Positions 47,174 to 57,993 are shown, numbered from the stretch's first letter. The stretch is 64,000 nt of DNA from Rapana venosa (GCA_028751875.1 CM054135.1:57587810-57651809); one strand, 5' to 3'. The notes: generated by a model not told the origin, from the sequence alone. Numbers and translations are program-made.

Positions 47174-47222
<49 letters not shown>
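47090..47222. repeat. (CT)n then (TA)n
   Basis: CT array with gtctgtct interruptions to 47159, then TA dinucleotides to 47222. Confidence 0.93.
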
Positions 47223-47225
<3 letters not shown>

Positions 47226-48365
47226 GCCGAGTAGACACAGGCTACACATAACTTAGATCCAAAGAGCGAAACCAATACTAGCCTTGTGGTCAATATATAT
47301 TCAGTTTTCTCAACTCTCTATGTAAACTGTCATTATTATGCTTAGGATATATTTATATTTTTATATTTAGTATATTATCTAAATAAGTTTGTCATAAATC
47401 TCAATAATACGGCCCGAGTTATCTCCCTTAAATGTGAGCGTTGGTCTGATCTAGCAAAGAAAATCAATAATAATAACTTTATTAAGTCATATTGTTTGCT
47501 CATATTCATGGATATGATTGTTGAAGTATTGATATTGACTCGATTCATTTCAACCCAAATGATAGTTCTCTATTTTGTTGTAAATTAATATTTTTCGTCT
47601 ATTGGTATAGGTACTGTATGTATTCAAATATTAACTGCTAGAAAAGCAGTTCTAATTTTTATTTAAGGAATCTTTAATAAATCATAATTATTGTGCCATT
47701 GAAGAACATGTGGAATAAACTCTTTTAGATCAATAAAACAGCTCATATTAAGTAGTAGTAGATTGTAAGGCGTAAGTTGTACACAATGTGCCAGTCCTAA
47801 AAGTTAGCTAACCACTGTTCCTTGTTGTAAACAAGTTTGAATTGTCCAACTAAATTCTACCAAATGCAGACATAAAAATATAAATGTATGGCATGTTTTG
47901 GGTTTTGTTATGAATAAATATAAGATTGGAAGATGTTAGTATGGATAATTTGTAGTATTAGAGATCGTTATATTTTAGATCTTAAGAACAGCTTTAAGAA
48001 GCTTGCTTAGGTGCAAGCAGACCAGAAACTGTGTTTTCACATGACTGGTTAATTATGAATATCTCCTCTCATGGACATCTGTGGTTTATAATATGTATAT
48101 TTATGCAAACTGTGGTGCATATCCTTCTTTTTCTAGTCATAAAGTATTTAGTTTTGTTGAAGTTTTAATGTTTTATTTCCGAAAGTTATAGTGTGCAGCT
48201 GTTAAAAGTGTATCTAGTCGGAGGCTTTAATTGCTAATAGTTGCAGCCAAATGATTTTTGTGCAAAATGCAATAAGGCATCTTAATGTTTATACTTTCTA
48301 GTTTATTTTGATATATAATATGTCTAGTTTCGTTACGCGGACAGCAAGATAATCACGACTGAAGC
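47223..48365. other. AT-rich non-coding stretch, copy 2
   Basis: No coding signal or known repeat. It agrees closely with 21063-22200, including unusual detail, so it is the best region for measuring true divergence of the two copies. Confidence 0.6.
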
Positions 48366-48536
48366 TGCATGAGAAAACACAAAATCTCCTTCACCTTGGG
48401 CCAAATCTGCCAAAACGATCGCAGTGTGGTGGCGCTGTCTTTGCAGTTCGCGTGGCAGGGATATATAGAGGGGTGGTTCGGGAGGCTAGAGAGGGAGGAG
48501 AGAACGCCACAGGCTAGGCTACAGGCCAAGGAAGGC

Positions 48537-48567
<31 letters not shown>

Positions 48568-49000
48568 TCACCCACACAGCAGTAGATGGCTGAATAAAGA
48601 GGTGACAACCAAAGCTGCTGTCTTCCACTGAGTCTTCTTTTGCCTGGTTGCTGTGTTCCACTCTTTCCCTGCCCTGCTTCTATCCTTGCCCCTCGGCATG
48701 GTCACATATATATATATACACTCACCACACACTCTTCATCTCTCTCTCATGCATATATATACGTATATATTTATATATCACAGGAACACACTCTCTCTCC
48801 CTCACACACACACGCGCGCACACACGCACACACAGAGCAAATACTGCAATCTGTTCCACACTACTACATCTCACTCAAATTGATGCCTCGTACATTTTTG
48901 TCCTATCCCTTCAGTCCAGCATGATTACGCTGCAAGATGTATGGCAGTACAAGCATAGCTGCATGTGGGCATACTACAAGTGTGTGTGTTTGATTTTAAG
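48366..49000. other. Unique sequence right of the duplication
   Basis: The duplicated block ends within about 100 bp. A gatatatagagg TATA-like motif lies near 48460 and a short (GA)n at 48536-48560, followed by CA/TA microsatellites to about 48835. No open frame with coding character. Confidence 0.4.
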
Positions 49001-49205
49001 TGCAGGGGGGGGGGGGGGGGGGGGGGGTGGAGGGAGACTTTAAAAAAAAAATTAATTTTATTCCTTTATTTCGAGGATAATGGAATAAGCACTTGTGTGC
49101 TTTTTTACATCTAGTCCCCGTGTGTATGCGGTTTTGTAAATTGACATCTGTTCCCACTGGCACACAATGGCCTACTCTTACGAAAAGCGGAACAGGATTT
49201 TAACA
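49001..49205 (-). mobile_element. SINE-B 3' fragment (antisense) behind a poly-G run
   Basis: G run at 49006-49027, then ttatttcgaggataatgg, tctagtccccgtgtgtatg and acacaatggcctactc. This is the antisense 3' part of the SINE-B family (full copy at 52783). Confidence 0.65.
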
Positions 49206-50084
49206 TGAGAGACAGAGAGAGAAAGTGAGAGGGAGAGAGATGAAGAGTGAGTGTGTGTGCGTGCCTCTGTGTGTGTGTGTGTGCGCGCGCGCGCGCGTGT
49301 GTGTGTTCGATTTTAAGTCTGTCCACTTAAAGTGATTTTAGACAAAGGAGGTAAGGGGAGACATGATGTGTGTGTGTTGGGGGGTGGGGAAGAGAGAGCA
49401 ACACACAGAGAGACAGACAGACAGACAGAGAATGTGTTCGATTTTAAGTCTGTTCACTTAAACTTAAAATAGTTTTAGACGGAGGCGGGGGTAAGGGGAA
49501 ACATGATGTGTGTGTGAGAGAGAGAGACACAGAGAGAGAGAGTTGGTGCGTACCTACATGTGTGTACAAGCCTATTGCATACGATGGTATTCATTCGAAG
49601 GGGAAACCCGTTTTTGTGTATTACTGGTATAAGATACCGACAGCAGTGAGTTTTAATCTAAACTGAAGTGGCCAACGTATTGTGAACTTGGAAAGAATGA
49701 TCTACCTCGTGAATATCTGCATCCAAAAAGATTCATGTGAACATTTATTTTTTTGCGTTAGTTTTTTTTTCTTTCTCAGACAGATTGAAAGGCTTCCTTA
49801 GGTTAACAATGGACTAAGTCAGTTATATCAAAAGTAAATTTGCATAAAATCGTTAAATGATTTTTTTTTAATCTGCTGGTTATATCATTTATTTTTGTCA
49901 GATGCAGTGTTGATTTTTTGTGTGTTTTGTTGTTGTTGGGGTTTGTTTGGGGTTTTTTTTGGGGGGGAGGCTGGGTGTTCATGTAATGTTAACGTTAATA
50001 TTGTTATAATTATTTCCTTAATAAATTCTCAATGCTTCAATAGGATTGATGGTCTGAATTAATAAATCGCGCGTGTTTGTGGGT

Positions 50085-50280
50085 GGGTGTAATAGTGTGT
50101 GTGTGTGTGTGTATGCGTGTTAGTGTGTGTGTTAGTGTAAGTGTATTAGTGTGTGTGTGTGAGTGAGTGTGTATGTATGTTAGTGTGTGTGCGTGAGTGT
50201 GTTGGTGTGTTAGTGTGTGTGTGTGTGAGAGTGTCTATGTGTGTACGAGCGTAAATGTGCGTGCGTGTGTGTATGATGTG
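50085..50280. repeat. (GT)n with GTTAGT/GAGT variants
   Basis: About 190 bp of imperfect GT dinucleotides. Confidence 0.9.
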
Positions 50281-50284
50281 CTTA

Positions 50285-50702
50285 TAAGGTGGGTCGGTGT
50301 TCTAGAGGTAACGCACCTGCCTAGAAAGCATTAAGTGTGGATTCGATTCCAGTTTGTTCCCAAACTCTCCCCGCCCCTCCCCTACCCCCCTTCCCCTCCA
50401 AACCCGACCCACATCCACTAGGCTAAACCTAAAATGGTGGTCGGGGTGCTAGTTTAAAACCAAGGCCCCGTGTGCGAAACCATTCAGCACACGTAAAAGA
50501 ACCCACGGGAACAGGAAAGCTGTGCCTGGCTAAATTCTGTAGAGAAAAAGCCACTCTCACAAGAAACAAAATACACCTGCAGATAAGACGTTTTGGTTAA
50601 AAAATGGGTGACGCTACTCTTGTGGCGATGCGCTTTTCCTCGGGGAGAGCAGCCCGAATTTCACCCAGAGGGATCTGTCGTGACTTGAAGTACTATATGA
50701 TA
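50285..50702 (+). mobile_element. tRNA-derived SINE (SINE-C)
   Basis: The head carries tRNA-like box A and box B (ggtgttctagaggtaacgc and gtggattcgattcc). It is followed by ccccgtgtgcgaaacc, aaagaacccacgggaacagg, aattctgtagagaaaaagcc and the conserved core ggggagagcagcccgaattt. It ends in a TA-rich tail. Confidence 0.75.
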
Positions 50703-50766
50703 ATATATATGTATTGTATATGTGTGTGTACATATATATGCATATATTTTTTTTAAAATAAATTTT

Positions 50767-50854
50767 ATACCACTTTAAGTCACGAGATTTCTCTACGTGA
50801 AATTCGGGCTGCTCTCCCCGGGGAGAGCGCGTCGCCACAAGAGCAGCGCCACCC
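50767..50854 (-). mobile_element. SINE-C 3' part, inverted relative to neighbour
   Basis: The reverse complement of the SINE-C core lies about 65 bp downstream of the sense copy: gaaattcgggctgctctccc then ggggagagcgcgtcgccac. Together they form an inverted repeat with arms of about 90 bp. Confidence 0.8.
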
Positions 50855-51059
50855 TTTTTTTGTGTGATACTATAACTACCTTACTTGGAGTATTCAGCAG
50901 CAATTGAAGGTCAAGTTGTCATTGTTTCCATTCTGTGAGAAGGCAGCTAGCTATGTTCTCCGCACAGCGCTGAGCATCAAGCCGCTGTCTATCTCACCTT
51001 GAAAACCCAAGCAACTGATGTATGGTACTGCAGTTCACAGACTTTCTGTCGAAAGTGGA

Positions 51060-51560
51060 TAACTGATCTTGAGTACTTCTGGATACGCTGATCTTGATTA
51101 TCTCTGGATACACTGATCTTGATTATCTCTGGATACACTGATCTTCATTATCTCTGGATACACTGATCTTGATTACGTCTGGATACACTGATCTCGATTA
51201 TCTCTGGATACACTGATCTTGATTACGATTGGATACACTGATCTCGATTATCTCTGGATACACCGATCTCGATTACATCTGGATACACTGATCTCGATTA
51301 TCTCTGGATACACTGATCTTGATTACATCTGGATACACTGATCTTGATTATCTCTGGATACACTGATCTTATTACGTCTGGATACACTGATCTTGATTAT
51401 CTCTGGATACACTGATCTTGATTACGTCTGAATACACTGATCTTCATTATCTCTGGATACACTGATCTTGATCACATCTGGATACACTGATCTTGATTAT
51501 CTCTGGATACACTGATCTTGATTACGGCTGGATACACTGATCTTGATTACGTCTGGATAC
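51060..51560. repeat. Minisatellite G, 25-bp unit (50-bp dimer)
   Basis: About 20 units of ggatacactgatcttgatta followed by tctct or cgtct. The two endings largely alternate, giving a 50-bp dimeric period. Confidence 0.95.
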
Positions 51561-51676
51561 TGCTGAGGTATAAATCTTCCTCTGCCATACCTCTGCAGAA
51601 TTATACACGTAAGGGAATAGATACTAGAATTTACAACGGATTTATATAGGCTGTGCAGTGCCTATTAATGTCAGTA

Positions 51677-51679
<3 letters not shown>

Positions 51680-51712
<33 letters not shown>
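51680..51712. repeat. (GT)n microsatellite
   Basis: About 16 pure GT units. Confidence 0.95.
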
Positions 51713-51713
<1 letters not shown>

Positions 51714-51882
51714 GGTGTTTGAATTGCATGTTTATTTCTTTCACAGTTTTAGCACAAAGGATCAGGGAACAGGGCCTAACAATTTTGACCATACCAACCG
51801 GGACACTGCCCCTACTCTTTTCGACACTGTAATTGCTATGGGTTGTTTTACGTGCGCTTTGGTCCGAAAGCACACACACACC

Positions 51883-52072
51883 GTTTGCGCGCCTTGGCTT
51901 CAGTACAGTTCACCCAGCTGTAAATGGGTACCTGCCCTCTTTAGGGTCAGGGAGGTAAAGCAGCAAGGGAGAGGAGATGGGCGCCGCTGCCCTCAATATG
52001 CTGGCCCTAGAGAAGTGATGTCTCTGACGCCTCGCTCCCCTACGACCTTATAGGTTATGGGACTCCTTTACC
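51883..52072 (+). mobile_element. SINE-V copy lacking its head
   Basis: Sense body and tail of the tRNA/5S SINE starting at gcgcgccttggcttcagtac and ending ataggttatgggac. The tRNA and 5S promoter parts are missing. Confidence 0.7.
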
Positions 52073-52079
52073 TTATATA

Positions 52080-52149
52080 TATATATTGTATCATATAGTA
52101 CTTTAAGTCACGGCAGAATTCTCTGCGTGAAATTCGGGCTGCTCTCCCG

Positions 52150-52189
<40 letters not shown>

Positions 52190-52194
52190 TATAT

Positions 52195-52235
<41 letters not shown>
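52080..52235. repeat. SINE-C fragment (antisense), (TA)n and (GA)n
   Basis: gaaattcgggctgctctccc near 52131-52150, then TA array and GA array. Short TA-flanked SINE-C pieces are common in this region. Confidence 0.7.
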
Positions 52236-52499
52236 GGTAGATAGATGTGTGTGTGTAGATGTATATGTATATATGTAATACGTGTGTGTATATCTATAAA
52301 ACTAGCATCTCTCTATCTCTTTCTCTATCTCCAAATATATCAATAATAATATTATTATTATTATTAATAGAGAGAGAGATGTCAATGTGCCTGCACAGGC
52401 ATGTTGTAGGTGTGAGTTGCCCCTTCCCTCTTGCTTTTCCCTCAATCGATAAACATTCCCCCGCTCACAATCCAGCAGGCAGAGAGATCAACAGCTTAT

Positions 52500-52646
52500 T
52501 ACCACCACCACCACCACCACCACCACCCACACACACAAAAAAAGCAAAGGGACAACAACAAAAACAAATCCAACAACAACAACAAAAGCGTATGGTGAGT
52601 CCACACCACCTAGGGCTGCTCACAAAGAAGTTGCCATGGCACACCT

Positions 52647-52680
<34 letters not shown>
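52500..52680. repeat. (ACC)n and poly-C run
   Basis: ACC triplets at about 52500-52526 and about 32 C at 52649-52680. The proline-rich frame across both is an artefact. Confidence 0.9.
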
Positions 52681-52782
52681 TTCCCTCCCTTTACCCTGTC
52701 CTTCCCTCCAACCCCCAACCCCCACCCTACCCTCCCCTTTATCCAATCAAAAATCGACTTTGCGAAGCATGGTGGGCATGTT

Positions 52783-53153
52783 AGGGGCCCTGATAGCCCC
52801 GTGGTTAGATCGGAAGGAAGGTGGCAGGACGGTTAAGACGTTCACCTGCCAACAAGTAAACTGAGAGGTTCTGAGTTCGATTCCCAGCCTCGCCCTTTCT
52901 TCCCAGTTTGACAAAAAAAATCGAACTGAATGTCAAAGTCCTTCGGATGAGACTGTAAACCGAGGCCCTGTGTGCGAACGCAGGCAGAACATCTTGCACA
53001 CGTTAAATCCTGTTCCGCTTTTCGTAAGAGTAGGCCATTGTGTGCCGGTGGGAACGGATGACAAAATTTACAAAACCGCATACACACGTACAAAAGCACA
53101 TATGCTTATTCCATTATCCTCGATATAAAAGAATAAATAAAAAAATAAATAAA
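52783..53153 (+). mobile_element. tRNA-derived SINE (SINE-B), full-length copy
   Basis: The head has box A-like gatagccccgtggttagatc and box B ggttctgagttcgattccc. The body has gtccttcggatgagactg, gccctgtgtgcgaacgcagg, taggccattgtgtgccgg, and the tail attccattatcctcgat with (aaataaat)n. About 370 bp. Shorter or antisense copies lie at 24978, 25563, 49058, 53585, 54210, 54460, 55717, 57535 and 59230. Confidence 0.8.
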
Positions 53154-53394
53154 TGGTGAATGTTGTAATGATCTGCAGAGAGCAACTGTGGGTTAGAGTG
53201 TCTCTCCACTGTGGTGTTCTATTCTTTATTGTGGGTTTATTTTTCCCCCTTTGAGTTAACGTTTTGTATTCAATCCAATTACTCTGAAAGTCCTTTTCAA
53301 ATGTCCCTTGTATGGGGTATTCCCTCCACCCACCTACCCAAGTCTTCACGATTTTACTGAATCTGTTCCTCTTCAAGTCCACGGTGGGGGGTTT

Positions 53395-53530
53395 TGTTTT
53401 TGTTCCTCGGCTAGAGCTCTGGGGTTCACCAATGGTGAGATTTTTGCTTATGCGGACCGTTTATGCCCCGCCATTAAGGTAGCCGCATTTCGACTTCGAA
53501 GATGTCTAAATACGATATGCATGCGGTTTT
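53395..53530. repeat. Dispersed repeat D, partial copy
   Basis: ctcggctagagctctggg, ttcaccaatggtgagat and gtagccgcatttcgacttcg match the first part of 42480-42690. Confidence 0.7.
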
Positions 53531-53584
53531 GTTTTGGTTTTGTTTTTTATATATTATGATACTGTTTTATCATCCGGGTCTTAC

Positions 53585-53800
53585 TTGCACGTAAGGACCT
53601 ACTCACTTTAAGGCGGCACTGGTTGTGTAACATGTGGGCAGGATATTGTTCGTGGGTTTGCCAGGCAAGGGCCTGGGTTTCTAGTCTCACCCGAAGGGTT
53701 TTGGGTGTAGTGGAGTCAGCACTGATGCTAACTGCACAGGGAAAAGTTCCCTTGAACTGGGGCCTGGCTCGTGGCTCGATTGAGCTTGGTCTTCGGCCGT
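53585..53800 (-). mobile_element. SINE-B fragment (antisense, diverged)
   Basis: gcctgggtttctagtctcac, ccgaagggttttgggtg and ggagtcagcactgatgctaac are the antisense middle of SINE-B. Confidence 0.55.
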
Positions 53801-53807
53801 CAACTAA

Positions 53808-54091
53808 GGGCGGGATAGCTCAGTGGTCGGAGCACTCGGCTTCCCCCAGCCGACGTTAAGCAGCATCGAGCGTGGTTACCTCTTGGATGGGTGACTGTTT
53901 GCGCGCCTTGGCTTCAGTACAGTCCCCCAGATCACCCAGCTGTCAATGGGTACCTGCCTCTTTAGGGTCAGGGAAGGTAAAGCAGCGAGGAGAGAGGAGA
54001 TGGGCGCCGCCCTCAATATGCTGGCCTCTTGAGAAGCTGATGCCTCGCTCCCCTACGACCACATAGGTTATGGGACACCTTTACCTTTACC
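53808..54091 (+). mobile_element. tRNA/5S-chimeric SINE (SINE-V), full-length copy
   Basis: Best sense copy: gcgggatagctcagtggtcg (tRNA box A), then gttaagcagcatcgagcgtg, gttacc and tcttggatgggtgac (5S box A / intermediate / box C order), then cagctgtcaatgggtacctg and ataggttatgggacacc. Confidence 0.8.
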
Positions 54092-54209
54092 GTAACTACA
54101 AGGTTATCCGCCCCCCCCCCCCCTCCTCCAAAGTCCTAAGATGTTTCTTCTAGGGGATCCCTCCCCACCCCACCCCACCCCTCTCCCCTTGACGTTAACA
54201 TTCTTACTG

Positions 54210-54600
54210 AATCCATTTTCCTGAAAATCCTTTGTATGCGATTATATAAACTGAGAACCCGTGTGGAAATGCAGACAGAACATCATGTGCAAGGTTAACA
54301 CTCCGCCCCACTTTCATTGATAGCATAGATGACACACGGATACCTAGCATGCACCTTTCCATCTAGAGAGAAATGGGCTCCACCAGGTTCAACTTGCCCA
54401 CAATAGGATACCTTAAAAAAAATTAGCGTGATCCTCATCTACACTTTTATTTTTTTCATTATTCTTTTTATTTCGAGGAAAATGGATTAAACACTCATTC
54501 TTACTTCTAGTCCCCGTGTGTATGCACTTTTGTCAATTTTGTCATCCGCGTTGGTACACGCGCCCTCGGTTTATAGTCTCATTGAGGGACTTGAGACATA
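54210..54600. mobile_element. Two SINE-B fragments, sense then antisense
   Basis: 54210-54345 has gagaacccgtgtggaaatgc and cagacagaacatcatg in sense. 54460-54600 has tatttcgaggaaaatgg and tctagtccccgtgtgtatgc in antisense. Confidence 0.55.
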
Positions 54601-54659
54601 AGGTCAAATGGCTGGGCCACACCTTTGATGTATGCTGTGTTATTGAATTTCATGTGCAG

Positions 54660-54721
54660 ACATGTCCTTCAAAAAGAGAAAAAGAACCGAAACCGAAAGT
54701 TGATAACAAGAAAGATTTGAG
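54660..54721 (+). CDS. Small exon a of an unrecognised gene
   Basis: 62 nt, with a weak acceptor context but clear atgtgcag, and donor GTAAGC. It reads TCPSKREKEPKPKVDNKKDL (Lys/Glu-rich) and ends in phase 2. It joins in frame to the exon at 54980. No family recognised. Any upstream exons were not found. Confidence 0.45.
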
Positions 54722-54739
54722 GTAAGCTTCTGGTGGAAC

Positions 54740-54788
54740 AAATCCTCTCTCTCTCTCTCTCTCTCTTGTCTCTCTCTCTGTCTCTCCC

Positions 54789-54823
<35 letters not shown>

Positions 54824-54902
54824 GTCTGTCTCGATGTCTCTCTCTCTCCCCCTCTATCTCTTTTCTCCCCTCTCTCTCTCTCTCCCTCTCCTCTCTCTCT
54901 CT

Positions 54903-54942
<40 letters not shown>

Positions 54943-54962
54943 CCTCACCCTCTCTCTCTCTC
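54740..54962. repeat. (CT)n intron between small exons a and b
   Basis: About 220 bp of CT-rich sequence filling nearly the whole intron and providing its polypyrimidine tract. Confidence 0.9.
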
Positions 54963-54979
54963 CCAACAAATCTGGACAG

Positions 54980-55038
54980 TAAAGAGTTTGGTGATTGGCT
55001 GTACATAATGAAGATCAATGCCGTGGTTTCCTTGTCAG
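54980..55038 (+). CDS. Small exon b of an unrecognised gene
   Basis: 59 nt, acceptor aatctggacag and donor GTAATG. One base completes the previous codon; 19 codons read KEFGDWLYIMKINAVVSLS, then one base remains. The mixed hydrophobic composition looks like real protein. It fits exons on both sides in phase. Confidence 0.5.
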
Positions 55039-55109
55039 GTAATGCCGTCGAGCTGCAACGCTTCATTGCTGCATGAGCTTATCAGCTTAACGGCAATACA
55101 TTTTCCTTA

Positions 55110-55183
55110 TCGTTTCTCTCTCTCTCTCTTCTCTCTCTGTCTGTCTGTCTGTCTTTCTGTCTGTCTGTCTTTCTGTCTGTCTG

Positions 55184-55242
<59 letters not shown>

Positions 55243-55482
55243 TCACTCTCTTTCTCTCTATCTCTGAGGGGGGGGGGGGGGTCTCTGTCTCTCTCTATCT
55301 CTCTCTGTCTGTCTCTCTCTGTCTCTCTCTTCTCTGTCTCTCTCTGTCTCTCTCTCTGTCTCTGTCTCTCTCTGTCTCTCTCTCTCTCTCTGCTCTCTCT
55401 CTCTCTGCCTCTCTCTCTCTGTCTCCCTCTCTGTCCCTCTCTTCTCTGTCTCTCTCTCTGTCCCTCTCTCTGTTTCTCTCTC
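55110..55482. repeat. (CT)/(CTGT)n intron between small exons b and c
   Basis: About 370 bp of CT, GTCT and TTTCT units with an 18-base G interruption near 55267. It ends directly at the acceptor of exon c. Confidence 0.9.
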
Positions 55483-55486
55483 TTAG

Positions 55487-55550
55487 CTCAGGTAGCTGCA
55501 TGCAAAAGAAGAACAACCCAGGAAAAACACAAAACTCACAGGGAATACAG
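55487..55550 (+). CDS. Small exon c of an unrecognised gene
   Basis: 64 nt, acceptor tctctctcttag with (CT)n tract; donor GTCAAA (weak). Two bases finish the open codon, then QVAACKRRTTQEKHKTHREY, ending in phase 2. That fits the exon at 56209. Basic and probably helical. Confidence 0.45.
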
Positions 55551-55716
55551 GTCAAAGCATCCCTTTGGTATTGTACACATTGCATAATAGTAGACCACAG
55601 TCATACACACCCATCCCTAGAAGCGTGAATCTTCAAGACAGCTTGACAGTTCCCAAAGTCCTTTTCCTCTCACTCTTTCAGATCCTTAACCCCTAACACT
55701 ATTTTTCTGTTCCCTT

Positions 55717-56035
55717 TTATTTTGAGGATAGTGGAATAAGCACTCATGTGGGGCTTTTTTTTTATAACCAGTCCCCGTGTGTATGCAGTTTTCAAAATTT
55801 GGTCATCTGTTCCCACCGGCACACAAGCGAAACAGATATGGGCAAGATGTTCTGCGTGCGTTCGCACACAGGACCTGGGTTTATAGTCTCATCCGAAGGA
55901 CTTTTGAGGGGGAGAAAAGTCGGCACTGGTGTTAACCTCAGGGTGAAAATATCCCCTTGAACTCCAGGATTCGAACCCCGGTCAGTCGATCACGAGTGCA
56001 ATGTGCAATGCTCTAAACAACCAGGCTATCCCTCC
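55717..56035 (-). mobile_element. SINE-B copy (antisense), nearly full length
   Basis: Read in reverse: tRNA-like head with box B near 55966-55985 (ggattcgaaccccgg on the + strand), the middle ttatagtctcatccgaagg and 3' end ttttgaggatagtgg. It sits in the intron between small exons c and d. Confidence 0.75.
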
Positions 56036-56208
56036 ATTACTGCAGGGAGGAGTGGGTTTGGGGGGCGTGAATGTCCTGTGGTGATAGTTATTTTTGGAGA
56101 CGTTCGTGCATAGCTTTTTTTGGGGGGTGGGGGGGAGACATTCCTGCTTGTTTATGTCTCAGCCCTCTACAGTAGTTGGGGGGGAGGGGGGGGGGGCCTA
56201 TCTATCAG

Positions 56209-56356
56209 GCCAGGAGGTGGCAGTGTACTGCCAGGCAAAAGCTTGTACACAGACAGCCTGAGGCTGTACAGAGCAACAGGACAGGAGTGTGGGTTGTGTA
56301 TCACACTGAACGCTCGCTCCCTGTGGCCTCAAGGAAAAAGAAATCTGATTGAATAA
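56209..56356 (+). CDS. Candidate terminal exon d of an unrecognised gene
   Basis: Acceptor ctatctatcag lies behind a G-rich stretch, so the tract is poor. One base completes the codon from exon c, then 48 codons with GKSLYTDSLRLYRATG, QECGLCITLNARSL and WPQGKRNLIE, then TAA at 56354-56356. The paired Cys (CGLC) could be structural. The phase match with three earlier exons raises confidence, but one in three would match by chance. aataaa follows at 56584. Confidence 0.4.
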
Positions 56357-56472
56357 TTATTATATTCTGACACAGCCGATAAGAAAGCTACTGATGAAGG
56401 GTAGTGGTGAAATATAGGACAAGAATGAGTTCTCATTTGTGAAATATATTTTTTTTTAAAGAAGAAAAAAAG

Positions 56473-56760
56473 GACATGCACACACACGCGCACGCACACA
56501 AGCACGCATGCACACAAACACAACACACACACACTCAAAGAGAGACAGAGACAGAGAGAGATTCAAAAACAACCAAAAGTTAGAATAAAGCCACAATATC
56601 AAAAAGATAACCACGTTGAGATCACACACACACACACAACCCCAAACACACCACACACACACAACCACACCACACAGTGACAAAGAAAGAGAGACAGACA
56701 GACAAACAAACCAAGAAGCACAGACAGACAGTCAGACAGACAGGCAGGCAGGCAGGCAAG
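56473..56760. repeat. (CA)n and (GACA)n blocks
   Basis: CA dinucleotides at 56473-56535 and 56623-56680, GACA/GGCA tetramers at 56690-56760. No gene. Confidence 0.88.
56584..56589 (+). terminator. Possible polyadenylation signal
   Basis: aataaa, 228 bp after the stop of the small-exon gene. Confidence 0.3.
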
Positions 56761-57029
56761 ATGCTTTCTGTTCCGATCATCCAGGTAACTGTGCATGTAT
56801 TTACACGGTGTCAAATAATAGGATTGACAGTCATGCACACCATGCGGTAGTGTGGTCCCCCAACACCCTCCCCCCCTACCCCCGCCCTAGCAACATACTG
56901 GTTGCCAAAACTAAACCTCACTGCTATGCAACCAGTTCAGACTTGCACAGTGTATGCACAGTACAGCAAGGTTGTTAGGCCTAAGTGTTGAATAGTTCCT
57001 ACACATCGTTTGTCCTTATGTGGTACCTC

Positions 57030-57290
57030 TCCTCTGTGTGAGAGAGAGAAGAAAGGAGAGAGAGAGGAGAGAGAGAGGTGTGTGTGTGTGTGTGTGTGCT
57101 GCTGTGTGGGTGTGTGTTGTGTGTGTTCTGTGTGTGTGTGAGTAGAGAGAGGAGAGAGAGAGAGAAAAGACAGAGAGACAGTGAGTGAGTGTTTGTGGGT
57201 GTATTGTGTATGATTGTGTGTGTGAAAAGAGAGAGCGAGTGTATGTGTGCGTGCGTGTATATATGCGTGTGTGTGCCCGCGCGCACTGCA
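57030..57290. repeat. (GA)n and (GT)n blocks
   Basis: Alternating GA-rich and GT-rich microsatellites. The open frames here are low complexity. Confidence 0.88.
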
Positions 57291-57534
57291 CGTTTGATGA
57301 TGTTATTGCACGTGCTTAGGTCTGAGGTAAGTGCAGGCAATGTACAGCAATGGTCAACAGACACAGGGGCTCCAGTCCTGAACCAGTCTGTACAGCCACA
57401 GTATTTTTTTTCCCAGAAAACTGATCAGCCAGCTGTGAAGAAGAGCGACAGAAACAACACGGGCAGACAGACAGACAGACAGACAGACAGGCGTACAGCA
57501 GATGTGAAAACACTCCCTGTCAGATAGACAGATG

Positions 57535-57665
57535 CCCGTTGAAGAGGATTCTCTGTCAAAAGCTTGCCTGAAAAGCTTTCCCGCCTCCCGGAAGGGTAGG
57601 CCGTTGCGTGCTGTTGAGAAGGAATGACAAAATGTACAAAAACCAGCATGGACACAGGGATTGGA
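57535..57665 (+). mobile_element. SINE-B 3' fragment (sense, diverged)
   Basis: gtaggccgttgcgtgctg and aatgacaaaatgtacaaaa correspond to the 3' half of SINE-B. Confidence 0.45.
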
Positions 57666-57705
57666 TGGAAAACACCCTTCAAACCCGCTACACACAGAGA
57701 CGCTG

Positions 57706-57993
57706 GCATAAGGTAAAAACTAAAGGTGTTCCCATAACCTATGTGGTCGTAGGGGAGCGAGGCATCAGAGACCTCACTTCTCTAAGAGCCAGCATTTTGA
57801 GGGCAGCGCCCATCTCCTCTCCCTCGCTGCTTTTACCTTCCCTGACACTAAAGAGGCAGGTACCCATTTACAGCTGGGTGAACTGTACTGAAGCCAAGGC
57901 GCGCAAACGGTCACCCATCCAAGTGACAACCATGCTGGACGGTTCTTAACGTTAGCTTGGGGAAAGCGAGTGCTCTGACCACCGAGCTATCCT
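57706..57993 (-). mobile_element. tRNA/5S-chimeric SINE (SINE-V), antisense copy
   Basis: Ends with ccataacctatgtggtcg at its left and gaccaccgagctatcc (tRNA box A complement) at its right. The 5S-like part (cacccatccaag, then gttcttaacgtta) is more diverged than in other copies. Confidence 0.75.

Larger units (their letters stand above)
25976..48365 (+). repeat. Copy 2 of the ~22.3 kb direct duplication
   Basis: Same order of elements as 1-22284, generally with intact repeat units and frames. It is not uniformly better. At about 36990-37130 it is more corrupted than copy 1 (10905-11025), and at 34205-34320 it lacks single bases that copy 1 keeps. Confidence 0.9.

Noticed and set aside
53808..53900. 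tRNA gene or 5S rRNA gene
   Set aside because: Box-like motifs are present but neither a cloverleaf nor a complete 5S molecule is; the sequence recurs as a SINE.
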